In this document: positions 45,261-56,663 of the stretch, in pieces
How the letters are laid out: the number at the start of each line of letters is the position of its first letter
Numbering within the stretch: the first letter of the stretch is position 1
Assembly: GCA_037892935.1 (NCBI GenBank)
Contig: JAYXKI010000001.1
Location: 2,790,001 to 2,854,000 of the forward strand
Source of the DNA: Phlebopus portentosus
Lineage: Eukaryota > Basidiomycota > Agaricomycetes > Boletales > Boletinellaceae
DNA length: 64,000 nt
Reading direction: 5' to 3'
The notes under the pieces: model-generated
The model's input: only the letters and a program-made list of their open reading frames with translations
Told to the model about the DNA's origin: nothing
The model's database searches: none
Position numbers and translations under genes: made by a program

Positions 45261-46147
45261 TCAAGAATCCCATTTCTTCATAACAGATCCCTCAGGCGCC
45301 TTCCCCTCGACTTTACCCTTCTTGACTTCATCCCAATTCGTGCTAAGCGTAGTGCCATTGCTCTCAATATAGCTCTTCATCATAGCCTTTCGGGTATCCT
45401 CGTCTGCATTACCGTACAATTGCTGGAAGAAACTGTTCACTGTTGAGTCGCCACCAATATTGGGATCCTCGTTGAGGGATTTCTCCTTGTCAGAGGAGAG
45501 GATCGTAGAAGCTATGTTGTCCCAGTTTTTGCGCTGTCTAGGCCGAGCGGGTGCTTCTTGAGGCGGAGTGACAGGAGTTGGGTGAGCGGATGATGCGAGG
45601 ACTGCGAGAAAGCAAATACATGTGAGTAAGTAAGTCATGGAACAGGGGTATTGGCGCATACCATCAGGCGTGTCACCAACAAGAGCAGCCCACCGGCCAA
45701 ACGCGCGCTTCGTGAACTTCACCTCAACCTTCACCTTGCCGATTGTGAAACTGCTCGCATCTGGATCGATCTCGCCTTTGAGAGGCTTCAACACGAGTTT
45801 CCTCGTCTGTCCGTTTTGGTATGTAAACTACAGTCAAGTTGTGGCAAGGCTGAAGTTTAGCAATGATGAACGAGACGGAGAAAGAGACTGGATACTGACA
45901 GCTCGTGGCTCGAGGTTTATGGATACTTCTTCTGGGTTCGCGCCTTTATCGAATATCTCGAGAGTGAGAGTGCTATCTGTTTCGTAGAACGAGTGCCTAG
46001 AGGACGCGAACAGAGCATAAGCAGCCACATACATTATGTGGCACCAGACATGCGTACTTACCGAGGCTCGATTACTTGCTGCACAGGCGCGGCCGGAGCT
46101 GCCGATTGATCATTTGAGACGACGATAGGGTTATCAACGTTCGCCAT
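45261..46147 (-). CDS. SGT1-type CS/SGS domain co-chaperone without TPR
   Basis: ATG 46147 gives MANVDNPIVVSNDQSAAPAA, then RHSFYETDSTLTLEIFDKGA, the CS-domain start. NPEEVSINLEPRA and FTYQNGQTRKLVLKPLKGE follow, with FTIGKVKVEVKFTKRAFGRW at the end of the CS domain. The C-terminal SGS domain has RKNWDNIASTILSSDKE, GGDSTVNSFFQQLYGNADED, and the family's characteristic TRKAMMKSYIESNGTTLSTN and WDEVKKGKVEGKAPEG. Full SGT1 proteins start with TPR repeats, which are absent here. This form binds Hsp90 through CS. Role in ubiquitin-ligase and kinetochore assembly is inferred. It shares a 218-bp upstream region with the GST-like gene. Confidence 0.85.
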
Positions 46148-46365
46148 GGTAGAAAGAAAGAGATAGAGGTGTGAGCGTTGTGAGTCAAGGTAAGAAATAC
46201 AAGAGGCGCTGGTGCTTTTGGCGGTGGCTGCGCAGAACTTTCGAGATAAACAAACAAACAATTACATGTACTTACCGCACGTGGCGGCGCGTCGATCATC
46301 TGGCACTATGCGCGCGCATGACGCGCCTCTCCAATAGCATCTCTTTTCTTTTACTTACCTCCACT

Positions 46366-47825
46366 ATGTCTTTGCCCACCGCGAATATACCCAAAGCAGT
46401 TCTGTATTATAACCAGAAGTCGGTCTGGTCGTCTTCAGGTAGGTCAACATCCAATCGAACTGTGTTTTTATAGCTGATTTTTCTTCATCGATTGTAGCCC
46501 TCCTTGCTCTGTTAGTTCTGTCTGGCAGGAGACGAACTCACAGGAACAGGCTAACCTATCTTGCAGCGAGGAAAAGGGCTATGATGAGGATGAAGTAGAG
46601 CTAAGGGTCGTTGACTTGGGTGAGTCTCATCAGGTATTAATCCCAGATCTGTCGTTGACTCTGAGGACAGGGAAGGCAGAGAACCTGTCAATGAGTTTCC
46701 TCAGGATTAATCCAAAGGGTAGGTATAATCTAGAGTCTATGGATACAATCTACCGCTTATGCAAACTGCTCGAAGGCACCGTTCCTACGCTGGTCGTGCC
46801 CTTAGCAAAGACCCTGGCTCCAGATGACGACCATCGCTTCAAGGCAGTCACAGATACCAAGGTGCGAAAGAGGCACCCCTTGAGCTCCGCTTGTCATGTC
46901 TTGCCTCCTAACTATGCTCTAATAGTCTATTCTCGAATTCCTCGACAAATCCCGCTCCGCAATCTCTCGCACGCATACAATCTCCTCAGCGCCAGCGCCA
47001 GCACTCGCACCAGCAACGATCGTGCTCTCCTTAGCAGCTTCTCAACTCATAGATATCTTACACACTGACGATGTGAACCCGAATCAGCTCAAATACTACA
47101 ACTACACGTCCCAAGCGGCTTTCGCACGCACAGCAGAGACGCTTTTACCCTTCTTCAGAGGCCGACAGGAGGCCCTAAGCTCATACATCACGTCCAGCCA
47201 GAATGCACAGATCCAGGCATCGGAGAAGACGCGCAAGCTCTGGGAGAGCAAGAAGGCCGACGCGGACGCATTCGTGGCGGTCTACGCAGCAGCTGATAAG
47301 GACGATAGCGCCCTCTCACCCGCAGAGAAAGCGGCGCGAGACCAGTTTAAGAGCATCGCGCACGATTTGTGGAACGTGAAGCTCAGAAAGGCGATCACGG
47401 TGCTAAACAAGGAGATGATGGGTCCATTTGCCTTGGGTATGACCAACGACCTTTTGCTTTCTGTGACGTTTACAGAATGCTCATATGATATCTGATTTCT
47501 CCACTTGCTTCCCTTTCCCAACAATCCAGGTGACCAGATTTCCATAGTCGACTTGCACCTCGGCCCATGGCTCGCGCGCATCGCGGCCCTCTGCGGGGGA
47601 CTCGCGACGGACAACGGGGACGTCATCATCAGCAAGATCGAATCACGCATTGGGGATCGGTTTGCGTTGCCGAAAGATTTCCAGCAGATCGTAGCGCCCG
47701 AACTAGGGGCGGATCCGTTTTTGCAAATCACACCTGGTGCGAAACGGGTAAAGCTCGCGGTGTTTTGGGATGAGATGAAGGGACGGGCGAGCTGGATGAA
47801 GGTGTATAGAGATGGGTTGCACTGA
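46366..47825 (+). CDS. Glutathione S-transferase-like protein
   Basis: ATG 46366 starts MSLPTANIPKAVLYYNQKSV and continues through WSSS, a thioredoxin-fold N-terminus like fungal GSTs. Later exons give EEKGYDEDEVELRVVDLG, then MSFLRINPKG. The segment GTVPTLVVPL carries the cis-Pro (VP) glutathione-binding motif. The C-terminal helical domain reads LAASQLIDILHTDDVNPNQL, KYYNYTSQAAFARTAETLLP, and DQISIVDLHLGPWLARIAAL, where D-LHLGPW is the typical GST helix. The stop is at 47825. Class and substrate are unclear. Exon borders in the first half are approximate because the frame changes across several short introns. Confidence 0.8.
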
Positions 47826-48472
47826 CCCGATGACCGAGCTTCGGAAGAGAAGACATAATCTCGTGTTTCGAGTACGCACCGTATGAGCTCAGTCGACGAT
47901 CCTCGGCGAGACTTACGATTCCACTCAACCTAACGAGGAAGAAGAGAGAAAATAGAGAATATTCCATTGAGTGAAGAGCTGTGGTATAGAATGGATAAAC
48001 TAGAAATAGCGTAAAGTAAAAGAAAAGAAAAAGGAAATATGTAAAACCGTCCAGTCAAAGAATATTTTACTTGATGCAGAAAGAATGCATGCACGAAAAT
48101 GTAGAAGGAAAAGAGGATAAATGAAAAGGTGTAACGAAAATCGATTCTGAGGGTAGTGCAGTCTGTCTATTGCAGACGGCAAGAAGCAGAGTCGGTGGAC
48201 GGAAGGAAGACCGTCGAACGAGTAAAGACAGCTGCGCGCAGGGAGGAACGACAGAGAACAACCAAAGTACGGAGTGGGAAGACAGCTAACCTCCCGGGCG
48301 GACATGAAAGAAAGGAAGGAAGAATTTATTGTAGATGGTACAGATATTCTTTTCCGGAAGGGATATAGGAGGGAAATGGATTGTGAATTAATGCAGCACA
48401 TATAGAAAGAGGTGAGGAAAACAAGGTATTGATGTACACTCAAAAAAGTGTTCTGAAGATGGATAGGTCGTT
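47826..48472. other. Intergenic region between convergent genes
   Basis: This stretch is purine-rich on the plus strand, probably the 3' UTR of the glycosyltransferase gene on the minus strand. A 158-codon opposite-strand frame has the composition of non-coding pyrimidine tracts and is not called. Confidence 0.5.
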
Positions 48473-51034
48473 TCATAACCGCCGATGACCAAGCGGCACA
48501 GGTCTCTTCATCTTCATCGAGGTCTCGGCGTTGAAGAATCCACGAAGCGCACCGCCAATAGTCGAGTTCTCAGGCATACTCAGCGCCTTCTCCCTCGCAG
48601 TCATCTCGTCGCCCTCGAGTAGCGCAAGGGCCGTCTCGAGGAACCACGGGTTCTTCTTGATGAAATGCACCACAATCGTCCCGCCGACGCGTTTATTTTC
48701 GTACCGTCTCCTGCGGCCTTCGCGTGCCATCCATGCGTCCTCTGCAGAAAATCCGGCGTCTTCGCTGAGAAGAGACATATCGGACCCTTCGACAAGCGCT
48801 TCGATGCTCTGCCAGGTGGTGAGGTTCGAGAGCGGTGGGTCGTATCGCACGCCGAACGCTGAGACGGAAGAGTGCGCCCAGGAAGTCGGGGACGAAACGT
48901 CGTCAAAGATAGGAGCTGCTGCGGCCGGAGGTGATGGTGATGGATCGTCAAGAAGAGAAGGACCAGAGAAGTACGAAAGGATGCTCCTTCGAATTCTTGT
49001 CACTTCCGATGGGAAGAGGAATCCATGCGAGTAGCTATTATCAGAAAATAAGAATTAAGCTCAAAATCCATAGATAGGGAGGACAACATACACTGTGCCA
49101 GCTTTAGGATGGTCGTATAACCAGCACCTCTCACTCTTCCACCGGATTTCCTGAGCTTGCGGATGGACCCTCATCCACTTTGCAACCTGCTTGTCTTCCT
49201 TGCCCTTCGTCATACCCTTCACCACTGGATCTTTCGCCACCCACTCCGACAGGCTCCAGCTCAGCGCATACAGCTCACCTGCCATAAATTGATTTTTGAC
49301 GAGATAACCCCAGTAGACGAGCGGATCATCTCTTGATGATGGGGCCGAAAATATTTGTGGCACCGGCGCTCGCGGCTCGTGATGCGCGATCGTAGTGGAG
49401 TTAATACGTGGGGTGGTCGAACTAGACTTGTGTACGTCCGGTTCTGAAATTTCGCTGTGAGGAAGGTCGAGTTCGGAGGAGCTAGAGGTCAAATCTTCTG
49501 TGACTGGATGTCTCGTTTTTGTGTACAGTTCAACGCGTAGCCGAGCTTCCAACTCGGCAAGCATGACAAACGAATCGTCATCTACTTTCACAATAAAATC
49601 CGGTCGAACCCATGGTTTTTGTTGACCCGATTCCGCCCATTCTTTTCGTACGTCGACTGGGTCGTGCTTCGCAACAGGGACCGTCCTATTCGCAGTAATA
49701 TTAGAGTATGAGAATCCCAGAGCCAGGGTTCGATTATAGTCATCCGGTAAAGGAGGAACCCATGCCTCAGTCGAAGCCCACGAGAAGAACGCGTGTGTCT
49801 TCCCAGAATTCATGTTTTCAGCAATCGGGAGTACAATCATATCATTGTACGCTGCCAAGCCGTCCGTCATCAGCAATGAATACGCGTGTAAAATAGGCAG
49901 AAACTCACTCTCAGCCTCCAGTTGGATGCGTTTTTCCCAGCTGCTCCCCGATTTGCCTACAACGAAACGGACGATTGTCCGACTCGTCCCTCGACCACCG
50001 TCACCCGCACCCGCACCATTCCGACTACGCTCATGGTTCGCCCACGTGCTCCGCACGAGCATGCGCCGTTCAACGGCAGAGTCCATAGTGAAAATACCCA
50101 AGAACAGACCAGCCGGAGGATAATCATCCAGATTAGGCGGTGGAAAAGTATTGTCGATAACAGATGATAAAGATGAAATATCAGACGGCGCGAGAGAGTT
50201 GAACGGAAATGACGGTGAGTATGAAGTCGCGCCCAGTGAGGGTGGCGCAGTTGATACGGAGGGTATGGAGCAGTAAGCACGCCACGGCAAGGGCTCCTTG
50301 TCTGGATTGAGGACGTGAATTAGGAGGAGAGTAAGTAATATGCCGAAGATGGTGAGAACGAGCAATGTCAAAAGCTATGCGAAGCGAAAAAAAATAATTT
50401 AAAATTAGTCTGCGCTTTCTCTGAAGCAAAGGGGGTGCAAAATTGCGAGGCTCACGATAGAGGTAGGTTGTGTCGGGAAGAGGGGATGGCGAAGGACGGC
50501 GCGAACGATCCTCCTCACCGACCTGGGACTGTACCAGCTTTTTCTCCTTCGACGTCTCCTGCGACCCTCGTGAGAAGCCAGCCACCATCTTCGACCATCA
50601 TCGTTCCACCAACGATTTCTCCTGTTGCGGGGGAGCAAAGGGCTAGTCGGCTCGCTATCTGCATCCGAGGTGCACGAGGAGCTCTGAGCGGAGGAGAAAA
50701 ACTGAGGAAGGGGCGAGCCGCTGCGGGAGGGTATGGGAGTGGGTACTGCGGACGAGGAAGAGGAGATACGACCTGAGTCGTGATAATGGGAAGAAGGATG
50801 AAGGAGGAACTCGGAGGAGGCGCGGTACGAGGCAGATGGTGCGAGGGAGGTGGAGGAGGACGCGACGTAGACGTTGTGGTCTCTGCCGTCATGGCTGGAG
50901 CGAAAGCAGGATTTGGCCGTCTCTGTCGAGTCTGTACTGTCTGAGCTATCATAGTCACCGCTGATCGATAGCCTGGGGTTCGTCTGTGAGTTTCGTGTAT
51001 TTCGGGGACTGAGCAGGTTGAGTCTGAACGGCAT
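48473..51034 (-). CDS. GT31-like (beta-1,3-galactosyltransferase-type) Golgi glycosyltransferase
   Basis: This is a type II membrane glycosyltransferase. ATG 51034 starts a long Ser/Pro/Arg-rich cytosolic part (exon to about 50440), followed by a transmembrane segment, LLVLTIFGILLTLLLIHVL. The lumenal catalytic domain has GLFLGIFTMDSAVERRML, RSTWANHERSR, IVRFVVGKSGSSWEKRIQLE, YNDMIVLPIAENMNSGKTHA, and the DxD-type motif in DFIVKVDDDSFVMLAELE. Later blocks are YWGYLVKNQFMAGELYALSW and CWLYDHPK, then GTIVVHFIKKNPWFLETA near the stop at 48473. The stretch SEFLPILHAYSLL-MTDGLA is a 57-bp stop-free intron, not protein. The acceptor sugar is unknown. Confidence 0.83.
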
Positions 51035-52654
51035 TTCACGCTGGGGCTGACCAGAAGAAAGAAAAGGAGTGTGAAAGAGATAAATAAATGGGAGACGGAG
51101 AGAGAGAGAATATGAATATTAGCGCAATCTCAAAGCAGCGCTAATCACCCAAGGCTTTCCCACGTTCTTTCGCGGCCAGCCTTTCACTCGTTTTATTTTC
51201 ATGTCCTCTCATTCCTATGTCGTGGACAGAGTTAATTTAACAGCCTCCGGTTGTAAGTTAGCTGAATAACTAAGTCCGCAATCCCGAGACTCCGCTGCCC
51301 GCAGCACCTGTTTCTTATTATGGACTACTACGCGCTCGCTGTTACTGTGCTGTGCATTACACTTGCTGCTGCGTATTTTCCAATTGTTCCACTCGGCCAT
51401 CACCGCCCAGTTCGTCCAATTTTGGTGTGCTGTACTTCTTGGATATAAAGGAGTTTTTATTCCCGCGAGCAATCCAATCAGGCGAGCACGACGATACTCC
51501 ACGGTGTCTCTTAACATCATCCGACAGCCATCCGTGCTAGATACGCGGTCGCGTTGCAGTCCAAGCTAAGCTATTACATGGAATATCATTCACGACGTCA
51601 TGGATGTCGACATCATCCAGGCCAGGACTACGCAGCGACAAGGGAAGGGACCGAATCCCGACCGACCGCAGGGTGAAAAGGGACCTAAATAGGAAATAAA
51701 CATGTAATCATATTTGCATAGCTCACCTGGCTGGCTCTAAGGTGCATCGTCACAAGGACATTTATGCAACGCCGCTGGACGTCCCGCCCGTGCGTGGAAA
51801 TGGACGGCACCGGGCGGCATAACGGCAGCCCGAAAGAATGCACCGAGAGAAAGATGGGAGCCCGTTGATCATCCGGCTTAGTTGCCTATTCCCAAGCTAG
51901 GATGGCCAAATAGAAAGGACTTGCTTTATGATTACAACTTGCGGTGAATAGCAACGAAGCGCGTAAGTACTAGGTTTGGGAGAACGGACATGATTTGAGG
52001 CGGTGCGAGATCTGAGGGCGATAGGATGAATTGAAGAAGCAGGTATGCTCCATATCTGAGTCCACACCGGCGATCTCACTCCATGCATCGAGGAGAGTGA
52101 AAGCGGACGCGAGTAAACACAGTATATTATATTTTGTAAAATATGTAAAATACAAAAATACAAGTGATCTGATCGACGTATGTGTCATGTATGACGTGTG
52201 ACGCGGGTAGGTTAGAACGGTTATGCTGTGCCTTATCCGGCAGTTGGCCAATCCCTTGTCACGGTGCTCCTAGGGCCTAGCACTAGTGCCGCCATAATAT
52301 CTCATCTCATCACTCTTTCCTTTCTCTATCCTCCTGGACGATGGTCAAGAAATGGTGGTAGTCATTCTCATCAAAAGACAGTCAGATTCACTAGGTGCGT
52401 TATCTTCTTGTGACGGTATTATCCATTCATTATCTAACCTTCTCTATTCGTCTTATCCACCCGTCCCCTCCCTTTCCTTTCTTCATTCTTGCCTTGCACC
52501 TCATTCCTCGTTATGCGCACTCTATTTCGATCTATTCCTCACTTTTGCGTCTACCATCATCTCTGATCCGTCCCTTCGTCCCACATTTGTTCCTTCCGGC
52601 CCCTTCGATCTCGCGTCGCGCAATCATCGCTCGCTCTGACCGGCCTTCAACCCT
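51035..52654. other. 1.6-kb intergenic region
   Basis: This stretch holds the promoter of the glycosyltransferase gene and the upstream region of mucin-like paralogue 2. The last 300 bp are pyrimidine-rich, typical of a strong fungal promoter. An AT-rich patch lies at 52120-52165. No gene or tRNA is recognised. Confidence 0.45.
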
Positions 52655-54822
52655 ATGTCCTCCACTTCACCGTCTTCCTCGTCTGCTACTGCTACTGCTA
52701 CTGCTACTGCTACTGCTACTTTTTCTGCTTCTGCTACCACTACCGGCTCTGCTACCGCTACCGGCTCTGCTACTGCTACTGCTACTGCTACTGGCTCTTC
52801 AACAACATTTACGACTGAAACGACACAATCTACTACGGCGGACGGCCCGACTTCAACCGGCACCTCTATTCCCACATCTGCCACTTCTCAATCCTCCGAC
52901 TTTACCTCGCCCACCGCCTCCCAATCGGACACACAACAATCCATGTCCACTTCTTCTTCTCCCATTACCTCTTCCTCAGCTACAGACACGCCAACGTCGA
53001 CTTCCGCGACAGAGACTTCGGAGACTACAACCGCGACTGACACCTCTACCACCTCCGAGTACGTTTCATCCATGTCATTTATTTCAAATTTCCACGGCAA
53101 TGTACTGACTTTTGCCCAGGCCTGCCACAACCGCCGAAACAACTAGTGAGGCCCAGACTTCTACTTCCCCGCCTTCTTCCACTGCACCTACAACAACAAC
53201 GATGTCGACGGTCTCTGACTCTACTTCATCTGTTACCTCAGTGTCGTCAACAGATCAGACAAGTTCTCCTCCCACCAACACCGATGTCACAACCTCGGAT
53301 CCAGGCACAACTACCGATACTAGCACAACTACCGATACTAGCACAGATACAACGGTACCTCCGACAACAACGACGACCACGAGCGTTCCGCCTGACACAA
53401 CAACAACGACGACGACGACGTCGTCGTCGTCGTCGGAGACTCCTACAACCTCGGAACCACCAACTACCACTTCAGAACCGCCGACTACTACAGAGCCAAC
53501 TTCGACTACAACTACAACGTCGAACCCTCCAGGCACGACCGAGACTACAACTTTGTCTCCCAGTACATCAACATCGACGACAAGCGAACCTGCCGAAACA
53601 ACACCTGCTTTGCCTGCGTCCACAACGATTGAGGAGCAGAGCACGACGTTTGTGGCACAAGAGTTAGTCGATTGCAAGAAGCTATTATACCATCTGCTGA
53701 TTATGCAATCTCAGGATAACCCTTTCCAGTACTCTGTTCTTCACAGTGACCACTGATGGCCAGACAACGACAAGTGCTCCTTCGGAGTTTACCTCTACGT
53801 TGACGTCTACAAACTCAAACGGCGAAGTATCTACTCTCACCCAGATAGTAGTGAATCCCACGCTAAGTTCGGATGATGACGGAGGCAACTCCGGGTGCGT
53901 TTCATTTTTTGCTTTCTAGACCGACTATAGCTGATATTTGGAAACCAGATTCTTCAAGAATAAAGGTGCAGTGGCTGGAGTTTTCCTAATTGTTGGTTTG
54001 GCAGCCGCGTCGGTGTGCATCTGGATCCTATTTTCCGTGCGGCGACGGCGCAGGAAGCGGTTACTGGAGCGTGAAGCTGCGATGGCTGCTCCCACCGGTC
54101 ATCGGTCTCCGTTAGAAGATGAAGATGAAGAGCCAAAGGTGCCTCAAAGTGCTGCAGTTCCAATTACAGCTCGGCCACCTTCGGCATTCTTCGACGATGG
54201 AGGTGGTCCGCGTGCAAACGATGGGGTGTTTGATCCCTATGTTGGTTATGTGCGTCCTCCGAGTGGTAGTGTCGCACGACCGGACGGCTATGCTCCTGCA
54301 CGCACATCGAGCCCGCCACTAGGCAGTGACTATCTACTCGGCGGTCATCAACGGCAACCGAGCGCTACGAGCAACAGCAACACAAGTGGGGAGAACGGGA
54401 TGCATAGCAGGACGTACAGTTTCAGCTCTTACGAACCACTGCTCACCGCAGCAGGCATCGGGAATAAGACACCGCCTGAATCGCCAGGACCTGCTCACAT
54501 GACGATGGGGGCTAGCAATGGAGCAGGGACTGGGCGCGCCCCTACGCCACCACCTCGAAATCCTTTGCGGCCATTGTCATCATCGGGGGGCGCTGAGGCG
54601 GATGACAGACTTGACCCCGCTATGAGAGTCCGTCTCAATCGCGCGGGCACGACCGCATCCGGAATTCGGGATGACGAGGATTATTCTAGGCCTGTTCTAG
54701 GGGTAGGCTATCTTCATCCCTCTAGTTCGTACTCCCTTTCTGACGATACTTACTTTCCTCTGCAGGTCCGAAATTTACCGAGCAATCTTAGCGTCAGTGA
54801 GTACTCGGACAATGAAAAATAA
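52655..54822 (+). CDS. Thr/Ser-rich single-pass membrane protein (mucin-like, paralogue 2)
   Basis: From ATG 52655 (MSSTSPSSSSATATATA) the ectodomain is almost pure Ser/Thr/Ala/Pro, with repeats of TAT, TTT and SSS. The exon from about 53121 continues to STTFVAQE. The next exons give VTTDGQTTTSAPSEF, GEVSTLTQIVVNPTLSSDDD and FFKNKGAVAGVFLIVGLAAA, a single transmembrane helix to WILFSVRRRRRKR. The tail (about 280 residues) is Pro/Ser/Gly-rich and ends SVSEYSDNEK. As in paralogue 1, no signal peptide is seen at this start. O-mannosylation of the outer part is expected. Function is unknown; a wall or surface sensor is a plausible guess. Confidence 0.75.
52683..52720. repeat. (TGCTAC)n tract coding Ala-Thr repeats
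   Basis: About six tandem copies of TGCTAC encode alternating Thr and Ala at the start of the mucin-like paralogue 2. Such tracts often change length. Confidence 0.85.
53406..53433. repeat. 28-bp perfect palindrome in mucin-like coding sequence
   Basis: Two 14-base arms of ACG and CGT triplets are exact reverse complements with no spacer. The tract codes for a run of Thr followed by a run of Ser. Confidence 0.9.
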
Positions 54823-56663
54823 CCCTATCTCGCTTTATAGACTCGTATTATTTGGACTTTCTCTTGTTTCTTATGTTTCAATCGTACCGTACTCATCTCA
54901 TCTTGTTGACAATTGCCTGCATACGTATCACATTGCTCCTCTGTTCCTGCTTTTTCCAACCACGTCATGATCCTAGTTTCGTTTTCTTTTTATATTCTGT
55001 TACCGCCCCTTACGATACACCACACTGCATTGATCCCGCCCTGGTCCCGCACAATTTCCCCTGGCATACCTGACCCAACAAAATGATTCGACCTCCCTCA
55101 AGTATTCATGTCATATCATGACGGACTGGTATACGCATACATGGACTGTGGGTCTTCCCTTTTGTACATCATCACTATGGACTTTGTCATAGCTAGCTAG
55201 TATTTTGTTCTGCTTTGAATCTACTAGTAATTTCTCCTGTTCTCGAAGAGAACGCATCATGGTTTTCCTGGAAAGATAAGGAATTTGGAAGAGCTTCGGA
55301 CATAGATATCATCCAAAGCACCATCGTTATCTCGTCCGATGTACACTAGTACATAAAGAACCTACGCTAAGTAAGCTTTGTCTAAAGTTATCAATTCGGT
55401 GGTATTCTCTAGTTGCCCAGTTAGACTGGACTAACCTCGAATTTTGACCATTACTACCTCAAATAAACAGGAGTATGTGATTTATTCAAATGTGCAAAGC
55501 AGAAAAAGTTCTTTACGGTGAAATAGTACAGCTCCGTACCATGGTTCGTGGTCTATTCAATCAACGAAATAATATAGTAAGTAGTGAGTGATATTGTTTC
55601 TTTTTTCCTTGCTCCACAGGCATTTACTGGTCCTTTAAACAGTACTGATCCTTTGAACATTTCCTCCCTCAATTCTTCATTTCTAGTCACGAAACAAATC
55701 ATGTAGATGCGGGGTATATCTATCGATGATAGTACCAATTCTCAGAAAATTTGGGCCAGGCATTCAGCATAGAAAAGTCATGCATTGGCTGACCTTGGTT
55801 GGTAGTAGTTGCCCTTGAGGTCGTTCTGGTTTTCGCACTTAGAAAATAGCCTTATAGAATCATAAAGCATCCTCATGGGTACTGTGTTCCTGCCCCTTAC
55901 GCTCAGTGACCCCGTAACGCTCAGTTTTACAATCTCTCACTCAATTCTCATCCAAAATTCATGAAAATTTGTATGTAGATAGCGCAGCATTATGGCTATG
56001 TTTGTACAAAATTTGGAGCAAAAATGTTCAGTGCAAGCTGAGTTATAGTGTACGCATTCTGAACAGATACTTGATTTGGGTGATTTGAGTGAATCAAAAC
56101 CATTCTCACGGTATGTGCATCATCTATAAATTTTTCCTGTGAATCAATTAAGCTGAAACTTGGTATAAATGTGGTTGAAGGTGTCTGAAAGCTATATGCA
56201 AAATTTCAGCAGCTAATGTTATATGTGAGGAATACTAGAGCATGTCGGAAATTGCTCAGATTTTTATCATGTAATCATACAGAAAATAAGGTGCAGCAGC
56301 CTCTTGAATTTTTTACACAATTTTCCAAAAAGCAATCTTCAAACTTTTTGCACATTCCAAAATATAAGTACAATATGGAGTGATTCCTGAAATTTCATGC
56401 TGAGAGACTCAAGGAAAAAATTAATATTACAATAGAGAGTATAAGGCCAAAAAACTTCGGAATTGGCTATTCTTCAGGTGTTATTTTATCTCTTTCCATC
56501 AGATTTCTAAGTGAAAAGGTGGTACAACTTTCCTGTTGCTAAGGAGATGCCAAGAAGATGCCGAGAAAGACAAAAAAGCGTCAGAAAAGGATGAATCGAG
56601 CTAACTTCTCACCTGCTTTTCTCCCACCATCTCTGCTTCTTCTTCATAGCTTCTGTGCTTCTC
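54823..56663. other. 1.8-kb non-coding region, right part probably left arm of a pogo-type transposon
   Basis: The left part (to about 55880) is the 3' flank of the mucin-like gene with no recognised feature. From about 55895 base composition and content change to an AT-rich unique sequence leading to the transposase, consistent with the 5' arm of the element. The nonamer ACGCTCAGT occurs at 55899 and again at 55917. Confidence 0.4.

Noticed and set aside
48000..48476. 158-codon minus-strand open frame rich in Phe, Ser and Leu
   Set aside because: It lies in the pyrimidine-rich 3' flank of the GT31-like gene and has low-complexity composition with no recognisable domain.
52624..53677. Long antisense and shifted frames rich in Val, Leu and Arg across the mucin-like gene
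   Set aside because: They are the other reading frames of low-complexity Ser/Thr codons.
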